A DNA stretch of 64,000 nucleotides from an uncultured Sphingomonadaceae bacterium (GTDB lineage: Bacteria; Pseudomonadota; Alphaproteobacteria; Sphingomonadales; Sphingomonadaceae): contig CAMYJW010000030.1 of NCBI GenBank assembly GCA_947258815.1, positions 62,001 to 126,000 of the forward strand. Reading direction: 5' to 3'. Positions 51,639 to 61,205 of the stretch are shown piece after piece. The first letter of the stretch is position 1; each line of letters starts with the position of its first letter. The translations under genes were made by a program, and so were the position numbers. The notes under the pieces are model-generated. The model was not told where the DNA came from, searched no databases, and saw only the letters and a list, made by a program, of their open reading frames with translations.

Positions 51639-53195
51639 TCAGGCAGCGTCGCGATCGCCCTCACCCGATTCGATCCATTCGATCAGCATGGTAAGCGTGT
51701 GGCGAATGGTGCGGTCCTGCTCGATAATCCGGCCTTCAAGCGCGGAAATACGCTCGCTCAGATCGTTGATCTGCGCGTCCGCGTCCTTATCGCGCCCGAT
51801 ATTGTCATCGTGCGCGTCAGACAGTTCCACCACGGCCTGTTGCAATTCCGCGATCTGTTCGTCGCGCTCCGCCAACATCGCCTGAACTTCGTCGGCAGCA
51901 AGACCTGCGACGGCCTCTACGCGCGCGGCAGCAGACGGCGCATCGGCTGGCTCTGCATCGGGCACCGGCGCTGGCGACGCTTCAACCGGCATTTCGAACT
52001 GTCCGGTCGGCTCGGCAGCCTCTGCCGTTTCGTCTGCACCCGGTTCTCCGGTCGGTTCAGGCCCGTCGCCCGGAGCCGCGAACGGAGGCGAGAATGCGGC
52101 CGGAGCCGCATCGGCTTCTTCGCTCGCATCCATTTCGGATTCGAACGGATCTTCGACAAGTTCCGAGATACCCCAGTTCACGTCCGCCGCATCGTCGCTT
52201 TGCGCGCCCTCGTTCGTCTCGGCATCTTCGCGAACCGGCGCTTCGTCCAGTTCGGAGATATCCTCAACCGTAATGCCAACCCGGCTTTCAGACCCTTCAG
52301 GTTCGTCACGGGTTTCAGCAACAGCGGGCGAGGCAGTATCTTCGGCTGGTGTGGCATCAACCGCACCGGCCAGGCCGAATGCGCCATCGTCGCACAAATC
52401 CGTCAGAACCTTTTCGACCATCGGCCCGTCAATCCGCGCGCGCTCATCGACCGAGCCAAGCAGCAAAAGGCGATTGACGATCTGGTTGATCCGGCGCGGA
52501 ATGCCCCCGGTCGCCTCATGAATCTCAACAAAAACCCGCTGATCGAAGGACGGATTGCCATCCCATCCCACGCATTTCAGGCGATGTTCGATATAGTGCT
52601 GCACTTCCTGCAACTCCATCGCCGCAAGGTGATGCGTGGCGATAACGCGCTGGCGCAGCTGCTCAAGCCCGGAATGTTTCGCCAGCGTATCGCGAAACTC
52701 GGGTTGGCCAAGCAAAAGCGTTTGCAGCAGCGGATGCGATCCAAGCTGAAAGTTTGAAAGCATGCGCAGCTCTTCAAGCGCTTCAACAGACAGGTTCTGC
52801 GATTCATCGACAATCAGCAGACAGCGCCGTCCGGCCCGCGCCTCATCGTGCAGAAAGCTCTCGATCGCGCCAAGCGCCGATGCCTTGTCATGCCCTTCGA
52901 TCATCAGGCCGAACGCCTGCGCGACGACATGGATGATCTCTTCGCCATCAAGCTTGCTGGTCACAACTTGCGCCGCGGTCAGCCGCGAAGGATCAATCGT
53001 CTGCATCAGGTGCGCAACAAGCGTGGACTTCCCCGCTCCGACCTCGCCGGTAATCACGACAAAACCCTCACCCTGGGCAAGTCCATATCCAAGATACGAC
53101 AGCGCCTTGCGGTGTGTCTGGCTTTCGAAATAAAATGCCGGATCGGGTGTCAGCTGGAACGGACGACCGGTCAGACCATAGAAATTATCGAACAT
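51639..53195 (-). CDS. XrtA-associated AAA ATPase with long C-terminal tail
   Basis: A 518-residue protein. The N-terminal 270 residues form an ExeA-like ATPase starting MFDNFYGLTGRPFQLTPDP, with Walker A GEVGAGKSTLVAHL and Walker B CLLIVDESQN. Then comes an acidic, Pro/Ala/Glu-rich, apparently disordered segment (about 270-430), and a C-terminal coiled coil (MLAERDEQIAELQQAVVEL). It may gate or energise secretion, as ExeA does, but its partner in EPS export is unknown. It starts 18 bases downstream of the beta-barrel gene. Confidence 0.9.
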   Translation of the reverse strand: MFDNFYGLTGRPFQLTPDPAFYFESQTHRKALSYLGYGLAQGEGFVVITGEVGAGKSTLVAHLMQTIDPSRLTAAQVVTSKLDGEEIIHVVAQAFGLMIEGHDKASALGAIESFLHDEARAGRRCLLIVDESQNLSVEALEELRMLSNFQLGSHPLLQTLLLGQPEFRDTLAKHSGLEQLRQRVIATHHLAAMELQEVQHYIEHRLKCVGWDGNPSFDQRVFVEIHEATGGIPRRINQIVNRLLLLGSVDERARIDGPMVEKVLTDLCDDGAFGLAGAVDATPAEDTASPAVAETRDEPEGSESRVGITVEDISELDEAPVREDAETNEGAQSDDAADVNWGISELVEDPFESEMDASEEADAAPAAFSPPFAAPGDGPEPTGEPGADETAEAAEPTGQFEMPVEASPAPVPDAEPADAPSAAARVEAVAGLAADEVQAMLAERDEQIAELQQAVVELSDAHDDNIGRDKDADAQINDLSERISALEGRIIEQDRTIRHTLTMLIEWIESGEGDRDAA

Positions 53196-53213
53196 CGTGA
53201 CTTTCCTTCACGC

Positions 53214-54935
53214 TCAGAAGCTGTATTTCACGCCGACCAGGGCGGACGTGACCCAAATATCATCGAGCAGCGGATCTCCGCTGTAACTGTAACCATCGAT
53301 CGCCACCGCGGCCTTCGCGGTGAAGTGGTCGGTCAATTTGCGATAGTATGCTGCGCTTGCGCCCAGTTCGTTCTCATCGCCACCAAAGCTGCCTCCGCTT
53401 TCGATCCAATTGGCATAGAGATAGGTTGCAAAGCCCGCGTTGCGGCCCAGATCCGCATCGAGATATGCGGAGAGCCAGAACTTCTCGTCGATCAGGCCAT
53501 TGTCATCGGCAAGGACCGTGCCATCGGCGGCGATAAACTTGCGGCGATCGTATCCGCCGCCAATGCCGGCCTTGAGGTGCCCCATCTTGCGCGTGTAGCT
53601 GGCGGCAACGCCGCGCGCGCGAAATGTCGCCGAACGCAGCGAGCCAAGCGATCCCGCAAGGCAGTTTCCGGCTTCAAGCGAGGATACACAACCGCCGATA
53701 TTGCCGTTCACCGGGTTACGAATAGCGGAGAAATCGGTCGGCATATCCGCAAGCACCTGATTCACCTGGCCGCCAAATCCGGCGACGTTATCGTAGACGG
53801 CAATGGCAAGCGCACTGCGCCGATTGGGCGCATAGCTCAGCGTCCCGGTATAGCTGGTCGAACCGTAACGGCGACCGACGCTGGCCGTCAGCGACGTCCG
53901 GGCCGAGGGGCGCCACATGACGCCAACATCCCAGATCAGGCCATCAACATCGTAAGCCAGTTTTCGCGGTGAGCTTTTATCGGTGACATAATCACCATCG
54001 GCGCGCCGCACCGGCTCGCCATCCGCATCGCGCAGGGCATCGCGGCTCGATATTTCGACTTTTTCATAACCGACCGCGCCCGTAACCGCGAGCGAATGGG
54101 CAACCGGCACCGTCACCGTTGCGCGCGCCTGCATATCTTCAACGCGCTGGTCGAGATCGGAGAGATCTTCGCGATAGATGCTGCCGGCAACGCCCACGCC
54201 CACCGGAAGAACCGTTCCCGGTTTCAACGCAGCCGAAGCATCGGCGGCATGAACCACACTGTCGTCGAATGTGTCGAATGGCTGATCATCGGCATCGAGG
54301 CGAAACGCGTCGTTCGTCTCCACTTTCGAGTAACCGGCGCGGTAGTTCGCCTTGATCTCCACATCGCCCGCATATGCAGACACCGATGGTCCCGCATAGA
54401 CCGAGTATATCTGCGAAACGGTATCGCGAACAGCAAGCGCACCATCGACAACCCGGCCCCCATCATCGACTGTGTAGCGCGCGGCCAGTCCGCCAGCCTG
54501 CAGGCGCACACCCGGCGCGATGGTGACATAGCCATTGGCAAGGCCGCTGACGTAATCCTCGTCGCCTTCGCTTTTCTGCCAGGAGAAATCCCGCTCATAA
54601 CGCAGCGAAACCGCGCCACCGCTGTTGCGGCTGGAAACGATGCCATCGATGCCAACAGCAACGCGCGAATAGGTAAGCACCTCGTCGCGCGGCGAAAGCT
54701 CACCTTTAACGACTTGCGCGACTTCGATGTAAGGTTCGATATCCTTGTAGTGCGCAGCTGGCCGGCGTCCGTTACGTGAACTGCCGCCGCCAGAAGGGCC
54801 GGAGAGCCCGTCATCCTGCGAACCGCTGCTTTGCGAAACATCGCCATAATCGATCGACTGCGCATGGGCCTGCACGGGCAGGCTGACACCTGCGATCGTT
54901 GCAAGAGACAGAAGCGTTACAGGAAGGCGTTTCAT
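53214..54935 (-). CDS. XrtA-associated outer-membrane beta-barrel protein
   Basis: A roughly 573-residue protein with a signal peptide cut after QAHAQ, a short Gly/Ser-rich linker (SQSSGSQDDGLSGPSGGGSS) and then alternating amphipathic strands rich in Tyr, Gly and Asp to the C-terminal VGVKYSF, the outer-membrane insertion signal. It is a candidate pore or anchor for EPS. Two starts are possible: ATG 54944, overlapping the kinase stop by ATGA, and ATG 54935, which gives the cleaner signal peptide. Confidence 0.87.
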   Translation of the reverse strand: MKRLPVTLLSLATIAGVSLPVQAHAQSIDYGDVSQSSGSQDDGLSGPSGGGSSRNGRRPAAHYKDIEPYIEVAQVVKGELSPRDEVLTYSRVAVGIDGIVSSRNSGGAVSLRYERDFSWQKSEGDEDYVSGLANGYVTIAPGVRLQAGGLAARYTVDDGGRVVDGALAVRDTVSQIYSVYAGPSVSAYAGDVEIKANYRAGYSKVETNDAFRLDADDQPFDTFDDSVVHAADASAALKPGTVLPVGVGVAGSIYREDLSDLDQRVEDMQARATVTVPVAHSLAVTGAVGYEKVEISSRDALRDADGEPVRRADGDYVTDKSSPRKLAYDVDGLIWDVGVMWRPSARTSLTASVGRRYGSTSYTGTLSYAPNRRSALAIAVYDNVAGFGGQVNQVLADMPTDFSAIRNPVNGNIGGCVSSLEAGNCLAGSLGSLRSATFRARGVAASYTRKMGHLKAGIGGGYDRRKFIAADGTVLADDNGLIDEKFWLSAYLDADLGRNAGFATYLYANWIESGGSFGGDENELGASAAYYRKLTDHFTAKAAVAIDGYSYSGDPLLDDIWVTSALVGVKYSF

Positions 54936-54940
54936 GGCGC

Positions 54941-56065
54941 TCATCCTCCATATCCATAGTAAGTGCCGAAGCTGCGGCCACTTGGGCTGAAATGAACCGC
55001 ATTGAGCAGCAGCTCGATATTGGGACAGCCGGAAAGCAGCGAAATCGCGTCTTCAAGCGCGCCCTGACCGGTCTGGTCAGCGCGGGCCACCATGATGACC
55101 TGCCCCACATATTTCGCCAGTTCGGCGGCAGGCGATGCGGCAAGTGCGGGCGGAGAATCCACCACCACAAGCCGCTGCGGTGTGCCTTCGGTCAGACGGT
55201 CGAGCACGCGGGCCGTGCGCGAAGAACCAAGATATTCCGTGTCCGAATTGGTCGTATCGCCCGCAGGCAATACCCACAGGCCCGGAATATCCGTGCCGAT
55301 CACAAAATCCGCAACATCGGCGCTGTTGTCAGCAAGCGCGTCCATCAGCCCCGGACCGCCGGGCAGCCCAAGCGCAGTCAGAACCGAAGGCTTGGCAAAG
55401 TCCGCATCGACAAGCAGAACCTCGCTTTCCTTTTCCGCCGCAATCGCAAGCGCAAGGTTCAGCGCACAGAATGTCTTTCCTTCGTTGGGATGAGGCGAAC
55501 TGATCAGAATTCGCTGCGCAAGCGCGCCGCCGCCCTGCTGTCGCAGGTCGGACGCCTGCAGCATGATCTTGCGTTTCACGATCCGAAATTCTTCAAGCAA
55601 CGCGGTGACTTTGCCTTCCGGTACGATCAGTCCCTGGTCGCGAAGGCTCTTGCGATCGACAGGATGGCGTTCATCGCGAAACCTGACCGGCTGGACCACC
55701 GGCTCGGATTGCTCGTGGTCAGTCGATCTCCTGAGCGCGGCTGTGACGGGCACGGTTTCTGCAACCGGGTCTTCAACCGGGTCCTCCGCGCACGGTTCGG
55801 CCAGACCTGTCCGGGCGGAAGGCACATGAAGCACATCGGGTATCGGATCGGGCGCGGGTTGCTGTTCCGCTTGTGCTAATGCGGGCGTCTCCGGTTGCCG
55901 GTGTACCGCGCGGCGCGGTTTCTCCGGGCCCAGATCACCGGGCACAGGCGGGGGCGCAAAACTTGTAAAATCAAGTTTTCCCGCGGCACGTTCTATCAGG
56001 GAATTGCCTTTCACGGCCTTTGCACCATCACTGGGCGGAACGGGGATTTTGCGCTGTTCAGTCAT
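54941..56065 (-). CDS. XrtA-associated tyrosine autokinase (CpsD/CapB type BY-kinase)
   Basis: A 374-residue bacterial tyrosine kinase. Residues 1-170 are a Pro/Glu-rich linker. The kinase domain has a deviant Walker A (SSPHPNEGKTFCALN), Walker A' (VLLVDADFAKPS) and Walker B (RLVVVDSPPAL). The C-terminus is a tyrosine/glycine cluster (GTYYGYGG) that such kinases phosphorylate on one another. It pairs with the chain-length determinant gene directly upstream (11 bases) to control polymer length. Confidence 0.93.
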   Translation of the reverse strand: MTEQRKIPVPPSDGAKAVKGNSLIERAAGKLDFTSFAPPPVPGDLGPEKPRRAVHRQPETPALAQAEQQPAPDPIPDVLHVPSARTGLAEPCAEDPVEDPVAETVPVTAALRRSTDHEQSEPVVQPVRFRDERHPVDRKSLRDQGLIVPEGKVTALLEEFRIVKRKIMLQASDLRQQGGGALAQRILISSPHPNEGKTFCALNLALAIAAEKESEVLLVDADFAKPSVLTALGLPGGPGLMDALADNSADVADFVIGTDIPGLWVLPAGDTTNSDTEYLGSSRTARVLDRLTEGTPQRLVVVDSPPALAASPAAELAKYVGQVIMVARADQTGQGALEDAISLLSGCPNIELLLNAVHFSPSGRSFGTYYGYGG

Positions 56066-56076
56066 TTCGATCCCCC

Positions 56077-57597
56077 TCAGGCCACCATGCCGCGCTGGAA
56101 AAATTCAGCCGCAAGCAAAACGATGAACAGTCCGGCCAATGCCGCGCTCGCGCCGTAAAAATACTTGAGTTTGCGCTTGCGCACTTCGCGGCTCGCCTCC
56201 GTCAGCGTCTGGGATATCGCACCCAGAACAGGCAGGCCGGTCGCCTTCTCAAGGCTGGCCGTGGTTGCGAATGTCGAACGCAGTTGGCTCATCGCGAAGG
56301 CCGCGCCGCAGCCTGCACCGATCCCGACAAACAACACTCCGAACAACAGCAGCGGCCGGTTTGGCGCGACAGGCGCTCTGGGCGTCGTCGGCGGATCGAC
56401 GATCTCGAACTTCACGGCTTCGCGCTCTGTCTTCACTTCACCGCGAAGACGCAACTCCTCGCGGTCCTGCAACAGTTTGTCATACTGTTTGCGCAGCACA
56501 TCATAATCGCGGCTGATGCGCTGGGCCTGGGCGGCGATTTCAGGATTGCTGATCTGCTGGGCCGTCAGTTTGGCCAGTTCGGATTGCAGGGCTGTTTTAC
56601 GGGAGTTGAGCGCCTGCACATTGGCTTCACGCTCGGCGCGAATGGAAATCAGCGATGTGTATGCCGGATTGGGCAATCCGGTTCCGCTGGTTTTCTCGTT
56701 CTGGGCCGCAACCTTGAGCGTCTTGATCTGGTTTTTCACGCTTATCACGTCAGGATGGCTGTCTGTCAGCCCGCGCGCGCGCATACCGGCAAGATCGGTT
56801 TCCGCACGCATCAGCGAAGATGCAGCACTGCCAATTGCGCCGCCTGGCAAGGCCTTGGGCGTGCCGGCAAGCTGTCCGCCAATCGCGGCAAGTGCGCTTT
56901 GGGCAGCAGCAAGATCGGCGGATACATTGCGCAATTCGGTGCGGGTCGATTCAAGGCGTTGCTGGTTCGCCGCGCCGCCCTGGATCATTTCCGGGTGTTC
57001 GGCCTCGAAAGCCAGCCTGCGCTGTTCCGCGCGCTCCAGCTCTTTCTCACGCTGGGCAAGCTGCTGGTTCACGAATTCCATCGTTTCAGTCATCTCGCCG
57101 CGATTGCCGGAGAGGTTTTCTTCACGAAAGATGTCGATCAGCTTCTGGACGATATCCTGCGCCAGCTTGGCATTCTCGGCTTCGGAGAACGAACCGTTGC
57201 CCGATTCAGCGGTGATTTCAAACAGGTTGTCCTGTTCGCTTACAACCTTGATATCCTCGGCAAGCGCAAGGACGGTCTTTTCCATTTCCTTGGGCGATTG
57301 AACCGTGTCTCCAAGCTGCGTGGACCGGACCACTTTTTCCAGATTGACCGCGCTGGTCAGCGTCTGGCGAATGCGTTCGATATCGCGCTTGCGATCGGCG
57401 ACACCGATGCCGACCTGCTCAGCCAGAGCATCGTCAAGCTGCACAAAAATGCGCGATTTCGATTCGTAGCTGTTGGGAATGAAGGCAACGACAAGCCACC
57501 CCAGAAGGCAAACGCCCCACGCGACGCCAAGCGCCAGCCAGCGACGGTTCCAGACACTATACAGCGCGGCAATTGCCTGATCGTAAAGCGAGTTCAT
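56077..57597 (-). CDS. XrtA-associated polysaccharide chain-length determinant (Wzz/GNVR)
   Basis: A 506-residue inner-membrane co-polymerase. The N-terminal segment RWLALGVAWGVCLLGWLVVAF and the C-terminal pair (NRPLLLFGVLFVGIGAGCGAAF and YGASAALAGLFIVLLAAEFF) bracket a long periplasmic coiled-coil region (NQQLAQREKELERAEQRRLAFEAEHPEM region). It sets the length of the exported polysaccharide with the tyrosine kinase and the OPX lipoprotein, whose gene lies 25 bases upstream. Confidence 0.93.
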   Translation of the reverse strand: MNSLYDQAIAALYSVWNRRWLALGVAWGVCLLGWLVVAFIPNSYESKSRIFVQLDDALAEQVGIGVADRKRDIERIRQTLTSAVNLEKVVRSTQLGDTVQSPKEMEKTVLALAEDIKVVSEQDNLFEITAESGNGSFSEAENAKLAQDIVQKLIDIFREENLSGNRGEMTETMEFVNQQLAQREKELERAEQRRLAFEAEHPEMIQGGAANQQRLESTRTELRNVSADLAAAQSALAAIGGQLAGTPKALPGGAIGSAASSLMRAETDLAGMRARGLTDSHPDVISVKNQIKTLKVAAQNEKTSGTGLPNPAYTSLISIRAEREANVQALNSRKTALQSELAKLTAQQISNPEIAAQAQRISRDYDVLRKQYDKLLQDREELRLRGEVKTEREAVKFEIVDPPTTPRAPVAPNRPLLLFGVLFVGIGAGCGAAFAMSQLRSTFATTASLEKATGLPVLGAISQTLTEASREVRKRKLKYFYGASAALAGLFIVLLAAEFFQRGMVA

Positions 57598-57622
57598 TGC
57601 GGTTTTCCGGTCCTTCCGTCGC

Positions 57623-58279
57623 TCAGAACATGCTTTCCGGGATGATGATCACATCACCCGGCGTGAGCATCACATTGGCCTTGCTGTCGCCCTTCTTGAG
57701 AAGGTCGCCCAGACGCAGCGCAAACTCGGTCTGCTTGCCCTTGGTCTTGTCGAACCGGATCAGCCGCGCCCGGTTGCCCGCAGCAAATTCGGACAGGCCG
57801 CCCACCGCGATCATCGCGTCAAGCAGCGTCATATTCGCGCGGTAAGGGATTGAGGCAGGCTTTTCCGTCGCGCCGACGATCCGCACCTGCTGGCTGAACG
57901 TTCCGGCAAACTTGTTAACGATAACCGAGACAAGCGGTTCCTCGATATATTGCGAAAGCTGGAGACGCAGATCCTCGGCCAGCATCGAAGGGGTCTTGCC
58001 CACAGCGGGCATATCGGTGATCAAAGGGGTGGTGATGCGCCCATCGGGCCGCACCTGAACTTTCGCGCCCAGTTCCGGGTTGCGCCACACAAACACCGTC
58101 AATTCGTCAAGCGGGCCAATCACATACTCTTCGCCCGGCCCTTCCTGCATCGCCACAAACGAAGCGGGAGGCAGCTGCGGACCGGATGACGTGCCCGCGC
58201 ACCCTGCCAGCGCGAGACTGGCCATTGCGCTGCCGGCCAAAAGGCGTGTCAAACGGCCACCAAGGCGAGTTTCTGACAT
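57623..58279 (-). CDS. XrtA-associated polysaccharide export lipoprotein (OPX)
   Basis: A 218-residue outer-membrane export protein of the Wza/OPX type. The signal peptide ends in a lipobox LAGC. The poly-export domain (EYVIGPLDELTVFVWRNPEL, VRPDGRITTPLI) is followed by one SLBB-type region (VRIVGATEKPASIPYRANMTLLDAM). First gene of the long EPS run. A 177-base gap with striking inverted repeats separates it from the upstream decarboxylase gene and should contain its promoter. Confidence 0.93.
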   Translation of the reverse strand: MSETRLGGRLTRLLAGSAMASLALAGCAGTSSGPQLPPASFVAMQEGPGEEYVIGPLDELTVFVWRNPELGAKVQVRPDGRITTPLITDMPAVGKTPSMLAEDLRLQLSQYIEEPLVSVIVNKFAGTFSQQVRIVGATEKPASIPYRANMTLLDAMIAVGGLSEFAAGNRARLIRFDKTKGKQTEFALRLGDLLKKGDSKANVMLTPGDVIIIPESMF

Positions 58280-58389
58280 GTGTGCATCCCTGTCTGCGCC
58301 ATGAAACGCATGCCGGGCTGCAGAGCCGACGCGCGAGACTTGGCAAAATCAGCCTCCGCTATCGGCAAAAAGGGTGAATATAGCGTTAG

Positions 58390-58450
58390 CCTTGATCGGC
58401 AATCTTAACCTGTTCCCATTTCGGGACAGGCGATCAAGGAATCGTTAAGA
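58390..58450. promoter_or_regulatory. Nested inverted repeats upstream of the OPX gene
   Basis: Three sets of arms occur in about 60 bases. CCTTGATCG (58390-58398) pairs with CGATCAAGG (58431-58439). Inside it, CCTGTTCCC-ATTTC-GGGACAGG (58409-58430) has one unpaired base. TCTTAAC (58403-58409) is matched by GTTAAGA (58444-58450). There is no T-run, and a TATATT follows on the minus strand toward the OPX gene. It could be an operator array or an RNA switch controlling the EPS operon. Confidence 0.55.
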
Positions 58451-58455
58451 CTTTC

Positions 58456-59682
58456 TCACACAAGGGTTTCTTGCGCTGGCCCCTGCCCCAGGAACGTTGC
58501 CGGGCTGGCGCTGGCGCCATAGGCACCCGCGCAGAATATGGCGACAAGATCGCCAACCTGCGCGCGCGGAAATCCCGCGTTGTCGGAAAGCCGGTCGAGC
58601 GGCGTGCACAGGCAGCCGACGATATGCGCGGCTTCCTCTACCGGCGCATCGAAGCGCGTGGCGATGGCAGCGGGATAATTGCGGCGGATCACGGTGCCGA
58701 AGTTGCCCGATGCCGCAAGCTGGTGATGCAGCCCGCCATCGGTAATCAGAAACACCTCTCCATGGCTTTCCTTGCGATCGACGATCCGCGCCAGATAGAC
58801 GCCCGCCTCGCCAACCAGATAACGCCCCAGTTCGATGCAAAACTCTGTTTGCGAAAGAGAATCCGGTAGCCGGGCGAACTCTTCCGCCAGTTTTTCCCCG
58901 ACCCGGTCAAGATCGACGGGTTCGTCTCCGGGGAAATAGGGAATGCCCAGCCCCCCGCCCAGATTGCAATGCGGCAGCGGTGCGCCGCTTTCTTCCGTCA
59001 ATCTTGCGGCCAACGCCAATGTCTGCTGCTGCGTTTCCGCAATAGCATCCGCATCAAGCGCCTGACTGCCTGCAAAAATATGAAACCCGCGCCACTCTGC
59101 CCCGCTGGACACAATCTGGCGCACCAGCGCCGGAACCCGCTGCGCATCGATCCCGAACGGCTTGGCCCCGCCGCCCATCTTCATGCCGGAACCTTTAAGA
59201 TCGAAATCGGGATTGACGCGAATGGCAAGGCGCGGCGTTTTTCCAAGTTTTTCGGCCAGACGCAGCGCCCGTTCTGCCTCAGCCTCTGATTCCAGATTCA
59301 GCGTCACGCCAGCGGAAATTGCCGCGCAAAGCTCTTCGTCGCGTTTGCCAGGTCCGGCAAAGCTGACCGTGGAAAGCGCAATTCCAGCGTCACGCACCAG
59401 TTCCAGCTCCCCGCCCGATGCAATGTCGAAGCCGTCCACCAGTTCAGAAAAAAGTTTAAGAATCGGGCCGAAAGGATTGGCTTTAACGGCATAATGAAGT
59501 GAAAGACGCTCTGGCATGGCCTGGCGCAACGCGGCGACCCGCTGACGGATCAGATCGGCTGAATAGACGAACAGCGGCGTCGATCCGGCGGCCTCAACCA
59601 GTCGCGTAACCGGCGTTCCGCCAATCGCAAGAACGCCATCAATCGCGGCAAAACCCGGCGGGATGGGACCAAGCGGCTTCAT
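58456..59682 (-). CDS. PLP-dependent decarboxylase, exosortase A-associated (LysA-like)
   Basis: A 408-residue fold-type III PLP enzyme of the diaminopimelate/ornithine decarboxylase family. The PLP lysine is in LHYAVKANPF, the phosphate-binding glycines in CNLGGGLGIPYF, and the closing active-site Cys in VGCLCTPLDRLSDN. In this context it is not lysine synthesis; it probably acts on an amino-acyl group attached to an ACP or used to decorate the EPS. It overlaps the acyl ligase gene by ATGA. Confidence 0.92.
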   Translation of the reverse strand: MKPLGPIPPGFAAIDGVLAIGGTPVTRLVEAAGSTPLFVYSADLIRQRVAALRQAMPERLSLHYAVKANPFGPILKLFSELVDGFDIASGGELELVRDAGIALSTVSFAGPGKRDEELCAAISAGVTLNLESEAEAERALRLAEKLGKTPRLAIRVNPDFDLKGSGMKMGGGAKPFGIDAQRVPALVRQIVSSGAEWRGFHIFAGSQALDADAIAETQQQTLALAARLTEESGAPLPHCNLGGGLGIPYFPGDEPVDLDRVGEKLAEEFARLPDSLSQTEFCIELGRYLVGEAGVYLARIVDRKESHGEVFLITDGGLHHQLAASGNFGTVIRRNYPAAIATRFDAPVEEAAHIVGCLCTPLDRLSDNAGFPRAQVGDLVAIFCAGAYGASASPATFLGQGPAQETLV

Positions 59683-61205
59683 GCGGCAAGTTCCGCCTGA
59701 AGACCGGCACGGTCAACCTTGCCATTGGGGCTGACCGGCATCGCCTCGCGCCAGTGAATATGCTGCGGCTGCATGAAATTGGGCAACTCCTGTAACAACG
59801 CGCGCGGAAGATCTTCGACGGCATTGGCGTTGCCCGATACAGCGCGCACGATCAGATGGATCGCATGGCCTAGCCGTTCGTCGGGCACGCCAAGCGCGAC
59901 CGCCTCTGCCACCAGCCCGGTTGCCAGCGCGGCGTCTTCTATCTCCTGCGGGCTGATCCGGTTGCCCGCGCTTTTGATCATCGCATCGCGCCTGCCGACG
60001 AAATAGAGCAACCCATCGCCATCGCGCCTGACCCGATCACCGGACCACACCGCCAGTCCGCCATACCCGGAAGCATTCGGCGCTGGCCTGAAACGCTCGG
60101 CAGTTCGCGCTTCATCCTGCCAATAGCCTTTCGCAACCAGCGGTCCGCAATGGACCAGTTCGCCCTCCGCGCCTGCATCGGCCAGGTTTCCGGCATCGTC
60201 GATCACCAGAATTTCCGCATGAGGAATGGCCTTGCCGATCGAGGTGGGGTGCGTGTCTATCAGCGAAGGATCGAGATAGGTCGATCGAAATGCCTCTGTA
60301 AGCCCATACATCGCAAACAGCCGCGCTTGCGCAAACAGGCCGCGAAGCCGCGAAACCAGCCCCGGCGTGAGCGCACCACCACTGTTCGTGAGCCGCCTGA
60401 GGTTTGCCGCTGTCTCATCAGGCCAGTCCAGCTCGGCCAGTTGCACCCACAGCGGCGGAACCGCGGCGAGCGTGGTGATTGCGTGTCTTGCAACCGCTTT
60501 CACCACATCGCGCGGCATCAGATAATCCAGCGGCACCACGCACCCACCGGCAAACCATGTGGAAAGCAGCTGATTCTGGCCATAATCGAATGCCAGCGGC
60601 AAAACCGCCAGTGTGCGGTCATCAGCGCTCAAATCCAGGTACGTCGCGACACTTTGCGCCCCCAGCCACAGGTTCGCATGGCTAAGCATTACGCCTTTGG
60701 GCTTTCCGGTCGACCCGCTGGTATAGAGAATTGCAGCAAGGGCATCGGGATCGGCGTCCGACGACGGCAATTGCCGATCGCCGCGCATAGCCTCTTCCAG
60801 CGCGGCGTTCTCTTCCACAACGCTGCACCCTTCAGGCACATCGCCCGGCTCCAGAGATTTCAGCCGCGCAGGCGTACCCATTAGCAGGCTCGCTCCGCTG
60901 TCCGCCAGAATATGACGGACCTGCGCGTGTTTGAGCAGCGGGTTTACGGGAACATGGATCAGGCCCGCACGCGCTGCAGCCAGCGGCATTAAACACGCGA
61001 GTTCACCTTTCGCGCACCACGTCGCCACCCGAGCCCTGGCTTCGGGAACGCGCGAAGCCAACCATCCGGCAAGCAGCGAGACACGCGATCTTAAGGCTTC
61101 AAAACTAAGCGTATCGTTGCGCAGCACGAGTGCTGGCGAATTGGCTTCCCCGCATTCGGCAAGGTGGTCAATTGGCCGTGAGAGCATTTCAGGCGAGCTG
61201 CGCAT
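59679..61205 (-). CDS. Acyl-CoA ligase (AMP-forming), exosortase A-associated
   Basis: A 508-residue adenylate-forming ligase. ATP loop AAILYTSGSTGKPKGVMLSHAN, then AMYGLTEAFRSTY and GDRVRRDGDGLLYFVGRRDAMIKSAGNRISP, the usual hinge and C-terminal motifs. It probably activates an amino or other acid for transfer to the ACP encoded divergently at 62313, together with the PLP decarboxylase. The start is uncertain: ATG 61205 touches the divergent gene's ATG; ATG 61187 (MLSRPIDHL) may be the real one. Confidence 0.91.
   Translation of the reverse strand: MRSSPEMLSRPIDHLAECGEANSPALVLRNDTLSFEALRSRVSLLAGWLASRVPEARARVATWCAKGELACLMPLAAARAGLIHVPVNPLLKHAQVRHILADSGASLLMGTPARLKSLEPGDVPEGCSVVEENAALEEAMRGDRQLPSSDADPDALAAILYTSGSTGKPKGVMLSHANLWLGAQSVATYLDLSADDRTLAVLPLAFDYGQNQLLSTWFAGGCVVPLDYLMPRDVVKAVARHAITTLAAVPPLWVQLAELDWPDETAANLRRLTNSGGALTPGLVSRLRGLFAQARLFAMYGLTEAFRSTYLDPSLIDTHPTSIGKAIPHAEILVIDDAGNLADAGAEGELVHCGPLVAKGYWQDEARTAERFRPAPNASGYGGLAVWSGDRVRRDGDGLLYFVGRRDAMIKSAGNRISPQEIEDAALATGLVAEAVALGVPDERLGHAIHLIVRAVSGNANAVEDLPRALLQELPNFMQPQHIHWREAMPVSPNGKVDRAGLQAELAA

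Noticed and set aside
56020-57645. 541-residue plus-strand ORF opposite the chain-length determinant
   Set aside because: Shadow of the Wzz/GNVR gene, with no signal peptide or domain pattern.
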